Source of the DNA: Fremontodendron californicum
Taxonomy: Eukaryota > Streptophyta > Magnoliopsida > Malvales > Malvaceae
Assembly (NCBI GenBank): GCA_030761205.1
Contig: JAULJL010000021.1
Coordinates: forward strand, 14,551,160 to 14,615,159
DNA: 64,000 nt
Direction: 5' to 3'
The position numbers were made by a program, and so were the translations under genes. Positions 1-10,100 of this stretch are shown one piece after another. The stretch's first letter is position 1, and every line of letters begins with the position of its first letter. Under the pieces are notes generated by a model. The model worked only from the letters and a program-made list of their open reading frames with translations. It was not told where the DNA came from and ran no database searches.

Positions 1-49
1 GAGTAGTGAATCAGACAAGAGTAATAATGTAGCTGAAAGTGTATCTGAC

Positions 50-266
50 CTGTCAGAAGAAAATGTTAACCTAACAAAAGATTTTTGCGTGATTTCAGGA
101 AGAAAATCAAAAAGGGAAGAAAAATCAACCGTAAAAGACCTATGCAACCAAAAAAACGAGAATAATTACACAAATCGAACAACACATAAATTAAACCAAA
201 ATAAAGTTATTGCAAATCAAACCAAAAGTTGAGAAGTCATTTATTGTAGTTGTGATTGTGGCTCAC
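50..266 (-). other. Putative intron between ORF2 and LOG (L0 copy)
   Basis: On the minus strand the ORF2 3' region reads ...GAAGAT|GTGAGCC and the distal end reads ...TTCTGACAG|GTC. This gives a GT-AG segment of about 217 nt that is T-rich in the sense direction, as plant introns are. The case for splicing comes from L3 (see the feature at 45261-45295). L0 keeps the unspliced form. Confidence 0.4.
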
Positions 267-308
267 ATCTTCCTCTGGTTTTACGTCCAGAAACGGCTTA
301 AACGCCTT

Positions 309-845
309 CTATGAGTCGAGGATATGCTTCCCATCCAGTTTTCTTACAAGCTGGCAAACAGGGTCTTTTAACATCAGATTCCCAAGATGTTGCCATTCCC
401 TTTGGAATTGCGGCCATAAATCAAGAATTTCTCTTTGTACGTCTCCACTAGGATGCGTCTCAAGAGAAAGTTGGATATTACCCAAATTCTCCTTACTCAG
501 TCCATCCTTAATGAATTCTATTTTATCATCTCGATTAGAGGACGAAATCCCAATAGAACGACATTTACCGTTACACGTCCATCGTGCACATTTGTGGCAA
601 TTTGAACTCATGCACTTTGCTCGTCGCTTCTTTGCAAAAGTGCTTCTACCTGTACCTGGTAAATGCAAAACAGGAAGATATTCATCTTCACGTACCTTGG
701 CTTCAATTATCCAACGTATGTCTCCAGGAATCCCTTTGTGCATAAGCATTCTTAATCTTTCAAATCGAACTTGGTAAAGCTTCAGTAAAATATTTCGAGG
801 AAAAGGAGGAAATCGTTTCTGCAATCTTGTGAGAATATCATCCAT
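309..845 (-). CDS. ORF2: 178-aa basic cysteine-rich putative nucleic-acid-binding protein (L0 copy)
   Basis: This is an intact 178-codon ORF with the same start and length as in L2. In L3 the same 537-nt frame is broken by one stop. Four cysteines sit at about residues 83, 86, 91 and 95 (C-x2-C-x4-C-x3-C), directly after a lysine/arginine-rich run at about 66-78 that begins G-x-G-R-S. This order of basic patch then zinc-finger-like cysteines, followed by a short acidic/hydrophobic stretch, resembles the cysteine-rich proteins of carlavirus/allexivirus type. Those proteins bind nucleic acid and often suppress RNA silencing. The resemblance is my reading by eye and is unproven; a cellular zinc-ribbon origin is possible. 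Flanking residues 1-60 and 115-178 match nothing I know. The copy is uninterrupted despite lying in a chimeric element. Confidence 0.7.
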   Translation of the reverse strand: MDDILTRLQKRFPPFPRNILLKLYQVRFERLRMLMHKGIPGDIRWIIEAKVREDEYLPVLHLPGTGRSTFAKKRRAKCMSSNCHKCARWTCNGKCRSIGISSSNRDDKIEFIKDGLSKENLGNIQLSLETHPSGDVQREILDLWPQFQREWQHLGNLMLKDPVCQLVRKLDGKHILDS

Positions 846-1376
846 CCTGAAAAAAGAAAAAAAATGAAAGAGAAATTGAAAGAGAAATTTATATACAATA
901 TCAGTTTTGTGGGTAGCTGATGGAACCGACTTAAATAATCACGGAGTACCGTTATCCGCCATTTAACCGGGGTTAAAAAAATAAAAATAAAAATTATATT
1001 TACATCTAGTTATTTTAAAAACAAGGATCTTTAAGAAAAACAACCTAAAAAGACTCAAAAACAAAAAACTCTAAATAAAATCCTAAATTCTTCCCCCCAC
1101 ACATAATTCTTACATTGTCATTAATGTAATGCTATTATCCCCCAATGCAAGAATTATATGTAAGAGAAAAGAAATATTAAACAAAATAAACTTATGTAGC
1201 CTAAATGAACTTAGAAACACTAAACACAATTAGCAAAGAAACATAAGAAAAAGATAAAGAAAAAGAGAGCAAATATGAGGATGGCAGTTTGGCAATGCTT
1301 TCACTAATTAGGCTGCCTCCCCCAATTAGCACTTGATTGATTGTTTTCAGCCTATCCAATTCCCCTTCTTGGCTTT
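846..1376 (-). other. Non-coding junction region of L0
   Basis: Reading on the minus strand from 1376, this holds a non-coding 3'-UTR-like block with the Athila-type G-run signature (complement of CCCCCCACAC at about 1093-1103) and an ACATT/AATGT hairpin. At about 1020 it joins the last codons and stop of the L-family gag-pro ORF, then the conserved TTAACC-CC-GGTTAA hairpin at about 960-975 upstream of ORF2. The join shows that ORF2 and LOG were transferred as a block behind a foreign gag. No gene is visible. Confidence 0.5.
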
Positions 1377-2291
1377 TTAGGATTTTTTTGGCTTAGACAT
1401 GAAACTTCTCGGATTTTTGCGTTTTGGAGGAAGTTTTCTTTGCAAAACAGCCAATGCCTTCTCCCCCACACGTATTATTTCATCATTCTTGGTGGGGTAT
1501 AGCTCTTTGAGGAATTGTGCATATCTTGGTACTTGTCTAATGGCATCCACAAGCAAGCTGTTTAAGGTTTCCAAAAATTGTTGTTCATGTTCCTCCTTCT
1601 TGGACTTTGCAAATCTGCTAGGAAAAAGTGGAGAAGGAACATTAGTAGAAATAAGAACCTTAAAAGCTACCTGAGGTGTCAAAGTACTCTCAATTTGAAT
1701 GGTGGCTTCATTATCCTCAATAAGTGAATCCATCTTTGGTTTTGTCTCATCCTCATCTTGTTCCTCATTTCTCAAGGTCACAATAGTAGCATTCTCCTTT
1801 GGGTTAATCACCGTTTGGGAAGGGAGTGCTAGAGATCTTTTTGCTACTAATTCCACCGTACTACTAGCCAATAGGCTCAATTGCCTTTCCAAACTCTGGA
1901 TGCTTGCCCTTGTTTCCTGTTGAAATTGCAAAGTATCAGTAACAAGAGAATGTACAAGATCTTCTAAAGAAGTACCTGAGTTTTGAGTCATATGTGGTGG
2001 TTGAAAAAGATCTGGTTCTTGATACCATGATTGATTGAAGCTAGATGGATGAGTGTAATTGGCATAAGGATATACTTCTTGGTAATTTTTCGAGTAGCCA
2101 TAATTAGTATGATCACACCATCCCTCATGGTAAGTGTTTGAGTAATGATCATACTGTTGGTCTTGGAACCATTGATGGACTTGACATCCTCCCATGGCCA
2201 ATTGTTGAACTGGGGAGGTGAGCTTGGCTTGTTGATTCTCCATGTTCATGTATGCCACCAACTCTTCAAGTGTTAGATTGCTCAATTCCAT
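1377..2291 (-). pseudogene. Athila-like gag fragment (C-terminal half only)
   Basis: The open frame is 304 aa. It has an N-terminal low-complexity stretch rich in Tyr, Gln and His, a middle coiled-coil-like segment (LEDLVHSLV... QSLERQLSLLAS), then the hallmark region of Athila gag: an acidic linker, a FPSRF-type motif, and an I-R-Q-V-P-x-Y-A-x-F-L-K-E-L motif near the C-terminus. The L2 gag-pro has the equivalent I-K-Q-V-P-S-Y-A-K-F-L-K-D motif. The Retrotrans_gag core, zinc knuckle and protease are absent, so this is a truncated gag. It sits directly downstream of the L0 PBS. The protein is unlikely to function alone. It differs enough from L2/L3 gag to come from another Athila-like lineage. 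Confidence 0.65.
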
Positions 2292-2425
2292 CGTTTTTTT
2301 ATTTTTTTATTTTATTTTATTTTTTTTCAAAATTTGATAAGAAAAACTTGTATGTACAAGAAAATAAAACTAATTAGAACTGAAAATAAGAATAAAGCAA
2401 GTAACAAATAAACTAAAGAAAACAA

Positions 2426-2443
2426 TCCCCGGCAACGGCGCCA
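2426..2443 (-). other. Primer-binding site, tRNA-Asp type (L0)
   Basis: The complement reads TGGCGCCGTTGCCGGGGA, matching the 3' end of plant tRNA-Asp(GUC) as I recall it. It begins seven bases inside the LTR boundary, as in the other L copies and in Athila-type elements. Confidence 0.85.
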
Positions 2444-2649
2444 AAAACTTGATGCACCCAAAAGAGTGTATCTTATTTAACCTTGCACTAAAAAGATAAA
2501 TTGTAAGTATAGTAGTTAGCAAGGGTCGAGTCCTCAGGGATTGGGTTTTAGTTTATAAGTTAATAGTTTAAAACTTAAATTCAAGAACAATAAAAGAAAA
2601 GGGGTTTTTGAAACCAGATTTAAACTAAAGTAAATAATAAGAATAAGAT

Positions 2650-2755
2650 GCAAGGCGGTATAACCAGCCAATAAAAATATATATACTAAATTAGGCGGTA
2701 TAACCAGCCAATAAAAATATATATGCTAAATTAGGCGGTATAACCAGCCAATAAA
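2650..2755 (-). repeat. Tandem GGCTGGTTATACCGCC hairpin repeats inside the L0 LTR
   Basis: Three copies, spaced about 40-43 bp apart and each followed by an AT-rich spacer. Each unit is a near-palindrome (GGC.GGT-TAT-ACC-GCC). The same unit sits in the leader after the PBS in L1, L2 and L3. Confidence 0.8.
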
Positions 2756-3596
2756 AATAAAAATACTTTTAAAAATAAGCAAACTAGAAAAGTAAGAAAA
2801 CAAGTAAGTAAGAAGAATCAAATATGAAAAATATGGTTAAGGTTTCATTCTCCACCACTAGACATCATTAAGAATCAATTTCAGATCTATCAATATCAAC
2901 CAACTATCAAAGTTAACAACCGTAGATAACAACAAGCTCTGTTATCCCAATCTTTCCTTAGTTTGTCGTTAAATAGAACAAGCTCTCTATTTAATCTCTA
3001 ACCATTAAACAACCTAGAATAAACTCTCTAAATTCAATTTAATGGCAGCTTTATGATGAGAAAGATAGGTTGATCTAAGCAACAAACACATAAGCTCGGA
3101 TTGTTCAACTTAGGTTATGTTCCACTTTGCAATTATTGAAAACTTGACCATAATCATTAATCACAAATTACCACTTATGAATAGGAAATCAAGACAATTA
3201 CACGGATCAAGACTCCTAAACTAGCAATAGATAATTATCAAGATCTATCTAGTTGTACACCTAAATAAATCAAGACAACATCATGAACAATTCTTGTAGA
3301 AGAACATAAGCAACTTTGATAGAAAATTAATGATAGATAGAATCTGAAAATCAATCACAAAACATGTCTAGGGCTTTGAAATCACCCTTAACCAAATAGA
3401 AGTTTAGCCTAGCATAGGCATTATAAACATAAAATTAAATAGAATCTAAGAAGAAAATAAAAGAAAGAAAGAAGAAGAAGAAAATAAAGAAAAAGAAAAC
3501 TAGAGAAAAGAAAGAAGAAGAAAACTTAGAGAATTTTATTACAATGGCTAATATCCTACCAATGTACAATGTTGCTTATAATCATCCAAGGCCCTC

Positions 3597-3604
3597 TATT
3601 TATA
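3597..3604 (-). promoter_or_regulatory. LTR TATA box (L0)
   Basis: TATAAATA on the minus strand in the context GTGTATAAATAGAGGGCC. All LTRs of the family conserve it about 650 bp from the 5' edge. Confidence 0.65.
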
Positions 3605-4252
3605 CACATTTTGGAGGGCTAAATGACAAGAGACAAGCTTTACAAATTTTAAAGGTAGGTATAATAGGTGGGTGCATTTTTCTAACAATTTTCGTCATAT
3701 TGTATGACAATTTTGATCAGCCAGCTTGATGGTCAATTTTGTCAATATTGGAGGCCTGATCTGATCACATGGTCTTCTAGAAAAATGTTCCCCTATCAGT
3801 TAGTGATCCATAGCCGTTGGAATCAGCTCATTTGCTGATGTGGATCAGAAGATATGGGCAAAATACCAAAACTGGTCAGCACAGACGTCATTGCACATCA
3901 GCCAACTTGATGGTTGATTTCGCTAGGGAAAACGACTCCGTTTCAAGAAGTGTAAAACACGAAAAAGTTAGATATTCCTCTTAACTTTGCACGGTTAAAA
4001 TTTCAGCCTTATTGCTTCAGTGAAACTCCAGATATCGCTGATATGGCAAAAGGTGTTGGAACTGGAACTGAACTGGATTTGCCCTTAATTGTTGATTTAA
4101 CCTAGTAATCTGAAATCACTCAAAGAAACTCGTGAAAAACACCAAATTACATAAAAATCATAAACACAATTAGACTAAGCAATAATAACTCGTATTTGAC
4201 ACAAAACAATAATAAAACATAACTAAAAACTATATAATTATACGAGTTATCA

Positions 4253-4819
4253 AAGACTCATAAAAAAAAAATAGTAGACAAAAATAAAAGAAATCCTAAA
4301 TCATTCCCCCCACACTTAATTCTTACATTGTCCTCAATGTAAGTCTATTAACCCAAATGAAAGAATCATGTGTAAGAGAAAAGAACTAATAACATAAGAA
4401 TAGGAACAACTAAGACTCAAAACAAGACAAACTCATGCAACCTAAATAATCCTAAAATACTAAACAAAAATTAACAAGTAAACATAAAAAGATTAAAATC
4501 AAACTGACAAGGTATGTCTCAAGTCTCCCTTACTCAGACCTTGTTCAGAATGAATACTTCTAAATTGCTTAAAACACAACAAACTCTTTTTTGTTATTTT
4601 TTTTTTAAATTAGCAAAATATGTCCCTTACCCCCTACTAAAATATGACATTGTCCCCAATGTCAAATTTTAAAGGTAGAATTTAGGAGATATTACCTGCA
4701 GAGGTTGCTAACCACTTATTATAACTGAGACACAACAAACAAAATGTTAGATAATGTCACAAAGACAAAGTGCAATCCACTCCTTGCTCGTCCATATCTC
4801 TTTTTCTTTTTCCGAGCGT
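4253..4819 (-). other. L1 3' untranslated region
   Basis: Non-coding, collinear with L2 29515-29985. It carries two short hairpins of the ACATTG/CAATGT type (about 4328-4350 and 4646-4665) and a CCCCCCACAC tract (complement GTGTGGGGGG). It ends abruptly at the L0 LTR. Confidence 0.6.
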
Positions 4820-5404
4820 TTACGAAACAACCGTAGCAGATAAATAGTCATAAGCTTGGAGCTTTTTGAGTAAATCTTCAATGGTTGTAGCAGAAATTAT
4901 GGTTCTCCTTGCCTCTGAAAACATGAATCCATTATCCACAGCATTATCTAAATATGAAAGCAAATTACTAAAATAACCATTAATATTAAGCAAACCAATG
5001 GGTTTCTTTTTTGTGACCAAAGATGACCAAGAAGCCACGCAAGCTATTTCTTCCAATGTACGCAGACCTCCTGGTAAAGCAATGAATGCATCGGCAGAAT
5101 GGTACATGATTGTCATCCGTTCAGGGATACTCCAGACTTGTATTTCCTTACCCACGGTAGGTCCACAAAAATCTGTGAATAGTTTTGGCACGATTCCTAG
5201 AACTGGACTTCCTCCGACGTGTGCTGCTGTAGCGACTACTTCCATTAAACCCGTACTACCGCCTCCATAAATCAACTGGATCTTTTGTTGGGCAAGTATT
5301 ACTCCAACTCTTATGGCTTCATCAGCGAATATGTTATTTTTCCCTGGATAAGCACCTCCAAAGACACAAATGTTTTTAATGCGTTGGGACGAAGTACTTT
5401 CCAT
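4820..5404 (-). CDS. LOG: LOG-like cytokinin riboside 5'-monophosphate phosphoribohydrolase (L1 copy, probably inactive)
   Basis: Known LOG enzymes release active cytokinin bases from cytokinin riboside monophosphates in the cytosol and nucleus. I start at ATG 5404 (194 aa), shared with L2 and L3, rather than the in-frame ATG at 5482, which is not conserved. Visible family features are ICVFGGA near the N-terminus, YGGGSTGLM, SADAFIALPGG followed by TLEE, and KPIGLLN. Two conserved glycines are replaced here: GLMG is GLME, and the PGGxGT signature is PGGLRT. L2 and L3 keep glycine at both positions. The C-terminus stops early (TAA where L2 has CAA), removing a basic tail. The gene is intronless, unlike plant chromosomal LOG genes, which fits capture from mRNA. 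The frame is open, but the signature change argues against activity. Confidence 0.85.
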   Translation of the reverse strand: MESTSSQRIKNICVFGGAYPGKNNIFADEAIRVGVILAQQKIQLIYGGGSTGLMEVVATAAHVGGSPVLGIVPKLFTDFCGPTVGKEIQVWSIPERMTIMYHSADAFIALPGGLRTLEEIACVASWSSLVTKKKPIGLLNINGYFSNLLSYLDNAVDNGFMFSEARRTIISATTIEDLLKKLQAYDYLSATVVS

Positions 5405-5770
5405 TTTTTTTCTTTTTCGAGTGCCTGAAAGAGAATGAGTACATGGTGTAATATATAGAGGACTGAGTAGTGAATCATACAAGAGTAATAATGTCGCCGA
5501 AAGTGTATCTGACCTGTCAGAAGAAAATGTTAACCTAACAAAAGATTTTGCGTGATTTCAGGAAGAAAATCAAAAAGAGAAGAAAAATCAACCGTAAAAG
5601 ACCAATGCAAAAAAAAATCGAGAATAATTACACAAATCGAACAACACATAAATTAAACCGAAATGAAGTTATTGCAAATCAAACCAAAAGCTGAGAAGTC
5701 ATTTATTGTAATTGTGACTGTGGCTCACATCTTCCTCTGGTTTTACGTCCAGAAACGGCTTAAACGCCTT

Positions 5771-6054
5771 CTATGAGTTAGGATATGCTTCCCATCCAGT
5801 TTTCTTACAAGCTGGCTAACAGGGTCTTTTAACATCAGATTCCCAAGATGTTGTCATTCCCTTTGGAATTGCGGCCATAAATCAAGAATTTCTCTTTGTA
5901 CGTCTCCACTAGGATGCGTCTCAAGAGAAAGTTGGATATTACCCAAATTCTCCTTACTCAGTCCATCCTTAATGAATTCAATTTTTATCATCTCGATTAG
6001 AGGACGGAATCCCAATAGAACGACATTTACCGTTACACGTCCATCATGCACATG
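5771..6054 (-). pseudogene. ORF2 remnant (L1), 5' half deleted and frameshifted
   Basis: This corresponds to ORF2 from about residue 87 to the stop. Upstream it is fused at an ATG to the gag start region: the bases CTACCATG of the gag initiation site join directly to TGCATGATGGACG of ORF2. An extra T near 5985 and small changes near the 3' end also disrupt the frame. The cysteine cluster is partly lost, so no ORF2 protein is expected. Confidence 0.7.
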
Positions 6055-6164
6055 GTAGGAGTTGTATTAGAAAGATTACCTGAAAAAGTTTCACAATAAA
6101 ATCTAACTAAACGACGAGATCTAAAATCACGTCGCCAAACAAGCATAAAACAAAGTTAATATAC

Positions 6165-6305
6165 AGATTAGGCGGTATAACCAGCCAATAAAAATAAAAC
6201 AAAGTTAATATACAATATAAATATAAATATATAGAAAATTAGGCGGTATAACCAGCCAAAATAAATCAAAGTTAATATGCAAATTAGGCGGTATAACCAG
6301 CCAAT
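6165..6305 (-). repeat. Leader hairpin repeats GGCTGGTTATACCGCC (L1)
   Basis: Three copies downstream of the PBS in the sense direction, irregularly spaced with AT-rich spacers, as in L2 and L3. Confidence 0.8.
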
Positions 6306-6346
6306 AAAAATAAATATACTTATAAACTTATATACTTAGTATTGCC

Positions 6347-6364
6347 TCCCCGGCAACGGCGCCA
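6347..6364 (-). other. Primer-binding site, tRNA-Asp type (L1)
   Basis: The complement of TCCCCGGCAACGGCGCCA is identical to the PBS of L0, L2 and L3. Confidence 0.85.
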
Positions 6365-6370
6365 AAAACT

Positions 6371-7854
6371 TGATGGAGACTCAATTAAGAGTTGTAAACC
6401 CAAGTGCAGGTTATGTTCAAGTAATAAATTCTCGGGTGTCCGAGGTCGAACCACAGGGAAGCGTATTAGTAAGTATAAGTTTATAAATATATAAGAAAAA
6501 GAAAGTAAACAAGATATTAGGGAATCAACAACAAAACAAGATAAACAAGATATTAGAGAACAAAATAAACAAAGTAACATAAAAGAAATTAAACAAGATA
6601 TAAAAAACAATAAGAAAAGATGTTGAGGTTAGAGAATCCACTCTTGGTGTTATGCTAAGATTAATCTTGTTTTATTACACAATTGAAATTCACACATAAG
6701 GGAGATTCCAATCGGAAGGTTTAGCAATTTAGTCCAAATTGTCCAACGTCCATAGCATATGATATTATGTTCATTTGGTGTCCTCAAAACTCACAAAAAG
6801 AGTCCAAGCATTCCCTATGCCAAGGTATATGTCTACAACAAATCAAGGTTATGAAACCAAGCATTTACTGTGCCATTTTCATTGTCAATAATGAATCAAG
6901 ATCCCTACTTTGCAAGTATGATTTTAAACCAAAAGAAAATATTATCAATACTAAATGATGATTTATTTTAGCTCATGTTTAAGAGACTAACCTTAGCATT
7001 TACCAAAAGCTTCACCTCATCACCTCAACAATATGATTAGCAACACATACTAGATATGAAGAAAATGAAAAGAAAAATAAAGAAAAAGAAAACTAGAGAA
7101 AGGAAAGAAGAAGAAAACTTAGAGAATTACATTGCAATGGCTAATATCCTACCAATGTATCTTCTCCCTTACAATCATCCAAGGCCCTCTATTTATACAC
7201 ATTTTGGAGAGCTAAATGACAATAGACAAGCTTTATAAATTTCAAAGGTAGGTATAATAGGTGGGTGCATTTTTCTAACAATTTTCGTCATATTGTATGA
7301 CAATTCTGATCAGCCAGCTTGATGGTCGCTTTTGTCAATATTGGAGGCTTGATATGATCAAATGGTCTTCTAGAAAAATGTTCCCCTATCAGTCGGTGAT
7401 CCATAGCAGTTGGAATCAGCTCATTTGCTGATGTGGATCAGAGGATATGGTCAAAATACCAAAACTTGTCAGCACAGACGTCATTGCACATCAGCCAACT
7501 TGATGGTTGATTTCGCTAGGGAAAACGACTCCGTTTGAAGAAGTGTAAAGCATGAAAAAGATAGATATGCCTCTTAACTTTGCACTGTTAAAATGTCAGC
7601 CTTATTGCTTTAGTGAAACTCCAGATATAGCTGATATGGCAAAAGGTGTCGGAACTGGAACTGAACTTTATTTGCCCTTAATTCTTGATTTAACCTAGTA
7701 ATCTGAAATCACTCAAAGAAACCCGTGAAAAACACCAAATTACATAAAAATATAAAAAATCACAAACACAATTAGACTAAGCAATAATAACTCGTATTTG
7801 ACACAAAACAATGATAAAACATAACTAAAAACTATATAATTATACGAGTTATCA
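6371..7854 (-). repeat. L1 5' LTR (1484 bp)
   Basis: On the minus strand it runs from TGATAACTCG to CTCCATCA and is full length compared with the 1486-bp LTRs of L2. The TATA box is at 7190-7197. The outer end carries the 11-bp inverted repeat ATAACTCGTAT/ATACGAGTTAT seen in all copies. Confidence 0.88.
7190..7197 (-). promoter_or_regulatory. LTR TATA box (L1)
   Basis: TATAAATA on the minus strand, in the same context as the other L LTRs. Confidence 0.65.
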
Positions 7855-10079
7855 CATGCATTTTTCATGACATTTAGGTTTAAAATCATGCATTTCATGC
7901 ATCATATTTGCTGTATTTTTCATGCATTTCATGTCCATGCGACTTGACTAATGACTTAGGCCAATTAATGGTTCAAAGTCATGCTCTCTTGAGCATACTT
8001 GTGGAAAATTAAAGAGTTGTCAAATTGATTATTCTACCTTTGTGATTTTTTTTCCTTAGCACATTTTTGTCTAACTTTTTAAAAGTGTTAGCTACTGTTT
8101 GTGAGTCATTTAGAGAGTCTTAAATATTTTTACTTTGATTTTTAAATGATTTTATCGAAGGCAAAAATGTGTTTTGGCAAAACAGTTTTTTTCACCCAGT
8201 ACTCGTAATTGCTCGATTTTTCTGGGCAATGTTATTTAATCAGAAAATTAAGTCGATTTTTTTCCGTGTAGATTTACATGTCTTGAGTCTCCAGTATGTT
8301 TTTTAGATTTTTTGGAATTTTTAAAAATAGGGTAAAAAATCATGGTTTAGAACTGGACAGTGGAGTCAAAATTGAATTTGAAGGAAAATCATATTTCTGT
8401 TTTGGTTAAGTTACTTAGAGGGGGCTGATTAGGAAGTTTATCTACTGAATTAGGGTAGTTTCTAAGCCTCTTTAAGCTCTAAAAATGATTTTTTAAGTCT
8501 CGGGTTAAAGGTGGTCAAGTCCGGGATTTTAAACTTAGGAAATTAGAGCCATTTAAAAAAGGGTTTAGCTAAGTTTTTATTTTTAATCTAAGCTTTTCAA
8601 AATTGTTTTCAAACAATCACAAAAGTATTTTGATTTTACAATATTTAATTTGATATATTTTCCTAAGGTAGCCGGATATCTTTTTAGATATACGAATTTC
8701 CTTAATTAAAAGAAAAAAAATACATTTTGATGCATTGCATTTTCCATATTCATGCATTTTATATAATATGTGATTTTTGCTATGATAATTTCTATGATAT
8801 TGTTATGATTTTGAGTTATGTTATATTGTTTATTATATGATTTTGAATATTTCATGATATCCTATGCTTTTTATTTAGTTATTTTTTTTATATTATTTAG
8901 CATATACTATGTTCATGCATTATTATTTTTATTTTTATTTTTATTTCAATGCATATTATATGATAGCATTATTTTATATTTCATGTCATTTAAATTATAT
9001 TCCATATCATTCATATTTGCCATGTCATTTAAATTATTTCATTTCATATAGAATATAATATGTTACTTATGTCATTTCATTTCATGTAGAATATATTATG
9101 TCATTTAGGATATTTTATATAATTTAGAATATATTACGTCATTTAGGATATTTTATATCATTTAGAATATATCATATGACTTAAGATATTACATTTCATA
9201 TAGAATATATTATGTTACCTAGGTCATTTCATTTCATTTAGAATACATCATTTAACTTAGGATATTTCATTTTATTTAGAATATGCTAAGACATTTAAAT
9301 TATATCATATCATTTAGGTTGCATTATATTATTTAGACTTTGCTATGTCATTTTATTTATGTCATACGTATTCATAATCATATTTTTTTAAATGTTTTCA
9401 AAAATGTAATGATTTTCAATAAAATAAAGATATTCCTGAGTTAAAATAATTCATGAGTTCTCTGCCGGGTTTGCTGGGGAGGATATCATCAATTATCATT
9501 AATAACGGAATATCTTCTTTAAAATAAGAATGATTCGGAAAGTTTTCCAAATTAATAAAAATTTCTATATTTTGCAACCTTTGTTGGGGAACATATGAAA
9601 ATTTTGAATTTATAAATTCCGAATCATTTTCAATTAAAAATGGAATTATTTTTCTTTAAATTGGGAATTAACTTGAAATACTAAATTTAAAACCAACTTT
9701 TTACCGAGACTTGAGATAACACATGATTAATAAGGTACCATTTTATACGGGCTTTGTGGGGGTGCTAATCCTTCCCCACACGTAACCAAGTTCCGAATTC
9801 GTTTCTTTGATTTCTCTGGTTTTGAAACGTAGACTTGAAATTGGTTTTAAAAATGTTTTAATTAATTTTAAAATATTTTATAAAATCGATTTTAATAGGT
9901 GGCTGATCACACCTAGCTAAAAAAGATTGGTGCGCGACTCCATGTCTTTTTTAAGGTCATTTTCAAAACTTTCATTTTTCTAGAGGAATTAAGTCGATTT
10001 TTCCTCGGTTTTTTTTAATGTCATGCTTAACGAATAATAAAGTCTTGCGATGAGACTTGTTATTTTTTAGGTTGCGACA
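7855..10079 (+). repeat. LTR-a of D1 (3' part only)
   Basis: Collinear with LTR-b from about 20380 to 22399. It ends GGTTGCGACA next to the PBS. It is AT-rich with CATTTAG/ATATTTCATTTC repeats at about 8960-9370, and keeps the block around TAATCCTTCCCCACACGTAAC (9761-9790) that LTR-b has lost. Confidence 0.8.
8960..9370 (+). repeat. AT-rich degenerate tandem repeats in LTR-a
   Basis: Degenerate units of CATTTAGGATATTTCATTTC and TAGAATATAT. The array recurs in LTR-b (about 21480-21840) and LTR-c (about 54780-55140) and is missing from LTR-d. Confidence 0.6.
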
Positions 10080-10082
10080 GCT

Positions 10083-10100
10083 TGGCGACTCCACTGGGGA
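10083..10100 (+). other. Primer-binding site, tRNA-Arg type (D1)
   Basis: TGGCGACTCCACTGGGGA begins three bases after the LTR. From memory it differs at one base from the complement of the plant tRNA-Arg(ACG) 3' end. Confidence 0.7.

Larger units (their letters stand above)
1..4252 (-). mobile_element. L0: partial chimeric LTR retrotransposon carrying the ORF2 (and LOG) module
   Basis: On the minus strand this reads 5' LTR (4252 to 2450), tRNA-Asp PBS, a gag fragment, a non-coding block, the last bases of the family-L gag-pro ORF, ORF2, and the ORF2-LOG intergenic region, which is cut by the window edge. The LOG gene and 3' LTR would lie left of position 1. It is chimeric: the outer ~780 bp of its LTR matches the L1-L3 LTRs, but the inner part is unrelated. 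Its gag is a different Athila-like gag from that of L2 and L3. It abuts the L1 3' untranslated region at 4252/4253, so I infer it is nested in L1. The expected 5-bp target duplication, AAGAC at 4253-4257, cannot be checked because the other end is outside the window. Confidence 0.7.
2450..4252 (-). repeat. L0 5' LTR (chimeric, ~1.8 kb)
   Basis: On the minus strand it starts TGATAACTCG (4252) and ends GGTGCATCA (2450), next to the PBS. From 4252 to about 3470 it matches the U3 region of the L1-L3 LTRs, including the TATA box. From there to 2450 it is unrelated to them, and it contains three tandem copies of the GGCTGGTTATACCGCC unit, which in L1-L3 lie in the leader downstream of the PBS. This looks like recombination between two LTR types. 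Confidence 0.75.
4253..7854 (-). mobile_element. L1: internally deleted LOG-carrying LTR retrotransposon (partial)
   Basis: On the minus strand it has a 5' LTR (7854-6371), PBS, leader with hairpin repeats, a deletion that removed the gag-pro gene and the first half of ORF2, the ORF2 remnant, LOG, and a 3' UTR that stops at 4253 where L0 begins. Compared with L2, the last ~1.5 kb before the 3' LTR and the 3' LTR itself are missing, so they probably lie left of the window beyond L0. Its outer edge lies in D LTR-a. The adjacent bases CATGC (7855-7859) are the expected target duplication, judged from the homologous site near 20380 in LTR-b. Confidence 0.75.

Noticed and set aside
256..777. Plus-strand 173-aa open frame opposite ORF2
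   Set aside because: It is the antisense shadow of ORF2 (309-845 minus) and recurs opposite ORF2 in L3. It shows no domain and no start context.
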